Shown here: one piece after another, positions 6,757 through 10,288 of the stretch
How positions within the stretch are numbered: position 1 is the first letter of the stretch
Layout: every line of letters starts with the position of its first letter
Source of the DNA: Thermoplasmata archaeon
GTDB taxonomy: Archaea; Thermoplasmatota; E2; UBA9212
Direction of reading: 5' to 3'
Assembly (NCBI GenBank): GCA_013329495.1
Contig: DUKC01000176.1
Span: forward strand, 1 to 10,288
Length of the DNA: 10,288 bases
Notes under the pieces: model-generated
The model's input: the letters and a program-made list of their open reading frames with translations, nothing else
Told to the model about the DNA's origin: nothing
Database searches by the model: none
Translations under genes and position numbers: made by a program

Positions 6757-8453
6757 TTTTCCACACCCACCATTTTGTCTATCGCGCCCCCTCTTGGTAT
6801 CATCGGCAGGACGTTGTCTTCTTCGTCTACCATGATGTCTAAAACAGCAGGCTTGCCTGACGAAAAAGCATTCTTCAAGCCCCCTCTTAAATCAGATGTT
6901 TTCTCTATTCTTTCTCCATAGGCGCCGAACGCCTCTGCCAGTTTCACAAAATCCGGGGTTACACCAAGATTTGAGCTGGAGTATCTCTTTCCATAGAACA
7001 GATCCTGCCACTGTCTTATCATTCCAAGATGGCCGTTATGCAGTATACAAACAACTACCGGGATATCATTCTCTATGCAGGTTGCCAGATCCTGGCAGGT
7101 CATCAAGAAACTTCCATCCCCGGCTATGTCCACCACCTGTTTATCCGGGTTTGCCAATTTGGCACCGATGGCTGCCGGGAACCCAAAGCCCATGGTTCCC
7201 AGCCCTCCTGAAGTTATAAATTGTCTTGGGCTTCTTGCAGTATAGTAATGTGCAGCATACATCTGGCATTGACCCACTTCGGTGGTAACTATGGCATCGT
7301 TGTCCAGAAATCCGCAGATCTCTTTTACCGCCCATCTGGGATCTATGGGATTTCTCTCACCTACACCTTTGATGCACTCTGTACATGAATCATGCATTTC
7401 TCTTAGCCTATCTGTCCATTCTTTGGATTCATTCTTCTTTTTCGCATCCTTGAGGAATTCGAGCAACATGCCGAGAGCTGCTTTTGCATCTCCAGTGACT
7501 GGAACATCTACCTGAACGTTTTTATTGATCTCTGAGGGATCTATATTTATGTCTATCTTTATCGCGCTAGGCGCAAATTTCTCCAATCTCCAACCCGTAG
7601 TTCTGTCGCTAAATCTTGTGCCAACAGAAAGTAAAACATCACACTCAGCTATGGAATTGTTCGCTGGCACTCTTCCATGCATTCCTGCCATTCCCAGAGA
7701 AAGTGGATGAACTTCAGATATGGCTCCTTTTCCCATGAGAGTTGTGACCACTCCAGCTCCCAGATGTTCCGCTATTGCCCTTAGTTCTTCTGTGGCCATG
7801 CTGCTTATTACTCCTCCTCCGGCCAGGATTAATGGGCGCTCAGAATTGACCAGCGCATTGGCCGCCTTTTTCAATTGGAATCCATTAGGCTTTAAATTTG
7901 GTTTGTATCCCATAAAGTTCAGATTTTTGGTTGTGCCATTCCTCACCTTCTGTTCAAGCACGTCCATTGGTAGGTCAACCAATACTACTCCCTTCCTGCC
8001 AGTGTTCGCAAGGTAGAAAGCGCCTCTCACAACTCCAGGCAGATCCTTAACATCTTTGACCAGAAAGTTGTGCTTTGTTACCGGCATGGTTACCGTAAAT
8101 GTGTCGGCTTCTTGAAATGCATCGGTACCAAGGGCTTTGGTCGAAACCTGCCCTGTAAGCGCTACTACCGGTGAGGAATCTATATTTGCCGTGGCCAAAC
8201 CTGTAATAAGATTCATAGCCCCAGGTCCTGAAGTTGCCAGACAGACTCCCACCTTCCCACTGGCTCTAGCATATCCATCTGCTGCATGAGCAGCGCACTG
8301 TTCATGTCTAAATAGTATGTGGTTTACCTGATCTTCATCATAGAGGCGATCGTATAGACTTAGTAGAACTCCTCCAGGTATCCCAAAAATCAAATTAACA
8401 TTTTCCTTTTTTAAAGAATCCAGTACCAGTTCTGCTCCGCTAACTTCATCCAT
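6741..8453 (-). CDS. ilvB: Acetolactate synthase large (catalytic) subunit
   Basis: This thiamine-diphosphate enzyme joins two pyruvates to 2-acetolactate, or pyruvate with 2-oxobutanoate to 2-aceto-2-hydroxybutyrate. The 570 residues hold the three expected domains: N-terminal TPP-binding (about 4-170, with catalytic Glu51 in RHEQCAAHAADGYAR), central FAD/ADP-binding (about 190-330) and C-terminal TPP-binding (about 380-550). The latter carries the GDG...N motif at 445-474 (GDGSFLM ... LHNG). DNVLPMIPRGGAIDKM near the end is typical of true acetolactate synthases and separates it from other TPP enzymes such as pyruvate oxidase or glyoxylate carboligase. GAGGTGA at 8460-8466, inside the leuA 3' end, lies 6 nt before the start; the overlap with leuA is 8 nt. 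The last residues, KCRCM, come from the stretch shared with ilvN. Confidence 0.96.
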   Translation of the reverse strand: MDEVSGAELVLDSLKKENVNLIFGIPGGVLLSLYDRLYDEDQVNHILFRHEQCAAHAADGYARASGKVGVCLATSGPGAMNLITGLATANIDSSPVVALTGQVSTKALGTDAFQEADTFTVTMPVTKHNFLVKDVKDLPGVVRGAFYLANTGRKGVVLVDLPMDVLEQKVRNGTTKNLNFMGYKPNLKPNGFQLKKAANALVNSERPLILAGGGVISSMATEELRAIAEHLGAGVVTTLMGKGAISEVHPLSLGMAGMHGRVPANNSIAECDVLLSVGTRFSDRTTGWRLEKFAPSAIKIDINIDPSEINKNVQVDVPVTGDAKAALGMLLEFLKDAKKKNESKEWTDRLREMHDSCTECIKGVGERNPIDPRWAVKEICGFLDNDAIVTTEVGQCQMYAAHYYTARSPRQFITSGGLGTMGFGFPAAIGAKLANPDKQVVDIAGDGSFLMTCQDLATCIENDIPVVVCILHNGHLGMIRQWQDLFYGKRYSSSNLGVTPDFVKLAEAFGAYGERIEKTSDLRGGLKNAFSSGKPAVLDIMVDEEDNVLPMIPRGGAIDKMVGVEKCRCM

Positions 8454-10092
8454 CTTTTTTCACCTCAACTTTCTTTTCACTCTCTTTTACGTTCCTCTTT
8501 ACGTTTCCCTTTGCACAGAGTCTGTTCAAAGCTTCTACAGCTGCGTTAACGCTGGTGATCACAATGTCCGGGCCAACGCTTTTTCCTATAGCAAGAAGGT
8601 TGTTATCTTTATTCTGCAATTTTATCATAACTTCGCACAACGAATCGCTTCCGCCGGTTATGGCATCCAAATTGTAATCTTTGAGAAGTATATTGCCAGA
8701 GACCGTACTCCTTAGCACATTTATAGCAGCATCTACTGGTCCTATGCCCATCTTTGAACTACGTTTCATCTCACCATCGATTTCTACACGGACTGTGGCG
8801 GTTGGCGTAAGGTTCAAACCAGTGAGCACAGTGAACTCCTTCAGTTGAATTGGAGGATTTTCCATGGTTTCACCCAGCGCATCATAGGCTAATGCCAGAA
8901 ATTCGGGCTCCTTTAGCTTTTTACCACCTGCGACCAGTCGTTCCACATCGGTCATAATTTTTTGAAGTTGAGCTTTATCCAGCTCCAGTCCATATTCTCT
9001 TAGTTTTTCTTTAATAGAATGTCTTCCACTGTGTTTTCCTATCGCAATCGAACTTTCCTTTCCCACAAGTTTTGGATTTATTGCTTCATAGGTAGATGGA
9101 TTTGCCACCAGGCCATGAACGTGTATTCCTGACTCGTGTGTAAATGCGTTAGCGCCAACTATTGCTTTGTTGGGTTGAACAGGCACACCCGTTATTTTGG
9201 AAATCATCTTTGAAGTGGTGTAAATCTTTTTTGTATCGACGTTGGTGTTGATGTGGTATAAAGTTGCCAGAGATATGACTATCTCTTCTAATGCTGCATT
9301 TCCAGCTCTTTCACCTATTCCATTTATGGTTGCCTGGATCTGAGTTGCCCCCCCTTCTATGCCCGCCAAAGAGTTTGCAACTGCCAGACCCACATCATTG
9401 TGGCAGTGAACGCTGATTGGGACCTTTGTGACTTTCTTTAGTTCAGAGACCAAAGATTTCATTGCATGAGGGGCTATAACTCCAACGGTATCCGGAACGT
9501 CGACTCTATCTGCTCCCACTTCTTGGACTGCGTGGTGCATCTTCTTTAAAAATTCTATATCCGTTCTTGTGGCATCTTCCGATGAGAACTCCACAATTAC
9601 TCCATGATCTTTGGCATATTGTACAGCATGCTTGGCCTTCTCTAACGCCTCTTCCCTCTTTATTTTCAATTTGTATTTTAGGTGAATATCTGAAGTTGCA
9701 ATGAATACATGAATGCAATCAACGTTGCATGAGAGTGCTACATCTATATCTTTTGTATTGGATCTGGCCAGCGCGCATATCTCTGCATTTAATCCCAATC
9801 CAGATATCTTTTTAATCGCATCCGTTTCTTCTTTAGACACAGCGGGAAATCCTGCTTCAATAGTATCTACCCCCAAGTCATCGAGCGCTTTTGCTATCCT
9901 TATTTTTTCTTTGGTGGATAGATTTACACCTGGAGTTTGCTCTCCGTCTCTGAGCGTGGTGTCAAAAATTCGAACCATTTTTGGCAGTCTTACTCCCGAC
10001 ATCGCACGCCGATTGTATTCACTGGTGTAGTCTAGTTGCATAGCCGCTTGATCGAAACGATCCCTATATCCTGCAGAAGTTTGTTTTGACAT
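8446..10092 (-). CDS. leuA: 2-isopropylmalate synthase (archaeal LeuA type)
   Basis: This enzyme condenses 2-oxoisovalerate with acetyl-CoA, the committed step to leucine. The 548-residue protein has a DRE-TIM barrel with FDTTLRDGEQTPG at 43-55 (Arg48, Asp49), VHCHND at 228-233 (metal ligands His229, His231) and NGIGERAGNAALEE at 257-270. A linker with FTHESGIHVHG (317-327) leads to the LeuA-dimer regulatory domain at about 417-526, with GIGPVDAAINVL at 449-460. That domain is where leucine feedback acts in the family. The start is fixed by AAGGAGGT six nt upstream and gives about 38 residues before the usual beginning at MVRIFDTT (ATG at 9978). The last 20 residues are a charged Lys/Glu tail. 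Archaeal CimA (MJ1392 type) is similar, but a distinct CimA closes this operon, so LeuA is preferred. Confidence 0.88.
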   Translation of the reverse strand: MSKQTSAGYRDRFDQAAMQLDYTSEYNRRAMSGVRLPKMVRIFDTTLRDGEQTPGVNLSTKEKIRIAKALDDLGVDTIEAGFPAVSKEETDAIKKISGLGLNAEICALARSNTKDIDVALSCNVDCIHVFIATSDIHLKYKLKIKREEALEKAKHAVQYAKDHGVIVEFSSEDATRTDIEFLKKMHHAVQEVGADRVDVPDTVGVIAPHAMKSLVSELKKVTKVPISVHCHNDVGLAVANSLAGIEGGATQIQATINGIGERAGNAALEEIVISLATLYHINTNVDTKKIYTTSKMISKITGVPVQPNKAIVGANAFTHESGIHVHGLVANPSTYEAINPKLVGKESSIAIGKHSGRHSIKEKLREYGLELDKAQLQKIMTDVERLVAGGKKLKEPEFLALAYDALGETMENPPIQLKEFTVLTGLNLTPTATVRVEIDGEMKRSSKMGIGPVDAAINVLRSTVSGNILLKDYNLDAITGGSDSLCEVMIKLQNKDNNLLAIGKSVGPDIVITSVNAAVEALNRLCAKGNVKRNVKESEKKVEVKKDG

Positions 10093-10098
10093 ACAAAA

Positions 10099-10106
10099 AC
10101 CTCCTT
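10099..10106 (-). promoter_or_regulatory. Strong Shine-Dalgarno site of leuA
   Basis: AAGGAGGT stands six nt before the leuA ATG at 10,092 and is the best ribosome-binding site in the window together with that of ilvC. It decides for the long N-terminus of LeuA. It lies 18 nt past the stop codon of the small upstream frame, close enough for a ribosome halted there to influence it. Confidence 0.85.
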
Positions 10107-10124
10107 AAAATAGTCTCCACAAAA

Positions 10125-10205
10125 TTACAAAATTAAAATGAAAGCAATAACAATCCCAAGCAAAGATGGAAAAAGATTTCCTTCCATTAAAATTTCGCCT
10201 TTCAT
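10125..10205 (-). CDS. Putative branched-chain leader peptide (26 codons)
   Basis: A short frame opens between the leuA promoter and leuA. From the ATG at 10,205 it has 26 residues, and from an in-frame ATG at 10,187 it has 20. Five Ile, six Leu and one Val make up 12 of 26 residues. The end reads GIVIAFILIL, with seven branched-chain residues among the last nine. The inner ATG has a weak site (AGGCGA, one mismatch to AGGTGA) 7 nt upstream. The outer ATG would lie about 6-7 nt from the predicted transcript start, near-leaderless as in many archaeal mRNAs. In bacteria, frames like this in ilv and leu leaders sense charged tRNA. Here no terminator follows, so control would have to be translational. 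It could also be a small single-pass membrane peptide, or chance in U-rich sequence, since U-rich codons favour Ile, Leu, Val and Phe. Confidence 0.42.
   Translation of the reverse strand: MKGEILMEGNLFPSLLGIVIAFILIL
10167..10186 (-). other. Imperfect RNA hairpin inside the leader frame
   Basis: On the minus strand TGGAAGGA and TCTTTTTCCA can fold into an eight-pair stem with two G-U pairs and a 4-nt loop, overlapping codons just after the inner ATG of the leader frame. Part of its 3' arm (UCUUUUU, 10,170-10,176) can alternatively pair with AAGGAGG of the leuA ribosome-binding site, although three of those seven pairs are G-U. Both structures are weak and were found by eye. Confidence 0.25.
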
Positions 10206-10235
10206 TACTTTCAACTACCGCTAATATCTTAATAC

Positions 10236-10249
10236 TATTTAAAATTTGC
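10236..10249 (-). promoter_or_regulatory. Archaeal BRE/TATA promoter of the operon
   Basis: Read on the minus strand, GCAAAT (matching the BRE consensus RNWAAW at every position) is followed directly by the TATA box TTTAAATA (10,236-10,243). With the usual 25-27 nt from box centre to start, transcription should begin near 10,210-10,214. That gives a leader of about 120 nt before leuA, which is long for an archaeal mRNA. No other comparable element lies before any internal gene boundary that I checked. A small inverted repeat, CTGA-GCA-TCAG, lies just upstream (10,252-10,262) and might be an operator, though it is only four pairs long. Confidence 0.65.
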
Positions 10250-10288
10250 TACTGATGCTCAGGTACTATCCCTAAATGGGCTATGAAG

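Noticed and set aside
6741..6760. Cys-x-Cys at the IlvB C-terminus as a metal or redox site
   Set aside because: The residues fall in the stretch that overlaps the ilvN start, so the sequence is constrained by the other frame, and no partner cysteines are evident.
9340..9360. Seven-G runs in leuA, leuB and cimA as phase-variable tracts
   Set aside because: Each encodes a conserved Gly-Gly pair as GGG GGG followed by another G. Essential biosynthetic genes are poor candidates for phase variation.
10249..10287. Minus-strand frame ending FIAHLGIVPEHQ-stop as the tail of an upstream gene
   Set aside because: Thirteen codons open to the window edge are expected by chance and resemble no family I know.
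10276..10288. ATG on the plus strand (MGYE...) as start of a divergent gene
   Set aside because: Only 13 nt are visible. The TATA-like TATTTAAAAT at 10,236-10,245 could serve it, but four codons are not enough to call a gene.
10093..10288. T-box, riboswitch or intrinsic terminator in the leuA leader
   Set aside because: I see no T-box sequence, no strong stem followed by a U-run and no known aptamer core. The leader is short and mostly A/U-rich.

Overview
The window holds one compact nine-gene operon for branched-chain amino acid biosynthesis. All genes lie on the minus strand, so the operon reads from right (about 10,210) to left (88). The order of transcription is leuA - ilvB - ilvN - ilvC - FAH-family enzyme - leuC - leuD - leuB - cimA. 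Six of the eight junctions are overlaps of 4 to 16 nt. The other two are gaps of 19 and 7 nt, so one polycistronic mRNA with translational coupling is the natural reading.

Together the genes cover most of leucine, valine and isoleucine synthesis. CimA makes (R)-citramalate from pyruvate and acetyl-CoA, and LeuCD plus LeuB turn it into 2-oxobutanoate, the isoleucine precursor, without threonine. IlvBN and IlvC act in the shared valine/isoleucine branch. LeuA, LeuCD and LeuB carry 2-oxoisovalerate on to 2-oxoisocaproate for leucine. Dihydroxyacid dehydratase (ilvD) and a branched-chain aminotransferase (ilvE) are not in the window and must be encoded elsewhere. A fumarylacetoacetate hydrolase (FAH) superfamily enzyme with no assigned place in the pathway sits, translationally coupled, between ilvC and leuC.

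The host is probably an archaeon. The only recognisable promoter is a textbook BRE/TATA element (GCAAAT-TTTAAATA) ahead of leuA, with no bacterial -35/-10 pair seen, and several genes carry GAGGTGA or AAGGAGGT Shine-Dalgarno sites. LeuA and the two-subunit LeuC/LeuD are of the type common in Euryarchaeota. CimA, by contrast, belongs to the family best known from Geobacter and Leptospira. A strictly anaerobic euryarchaeon (for example the methane-oxidising or Archaeoglobus-related lineages) is a guess, not a result.

Non-coding sequence is limited to the two ends. Positions 1-87, after cimA, hold a perfect 8-bp hairpin that is a candidate terminator. Positions 10,093-10,288, before leuA, hold the promoter and an unexpected 26-codon reading frame in the roughly 120-nt 5' leader. 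Twelve of its 26 residues are Ile, Leu or Val, including seven of the last nine, and it stops 18 nt before the leuA ribosome-binding site. It looks like an amino-acid-sensing leader peptide and is the most interesting item here, although its function is inferred only from composition and position.
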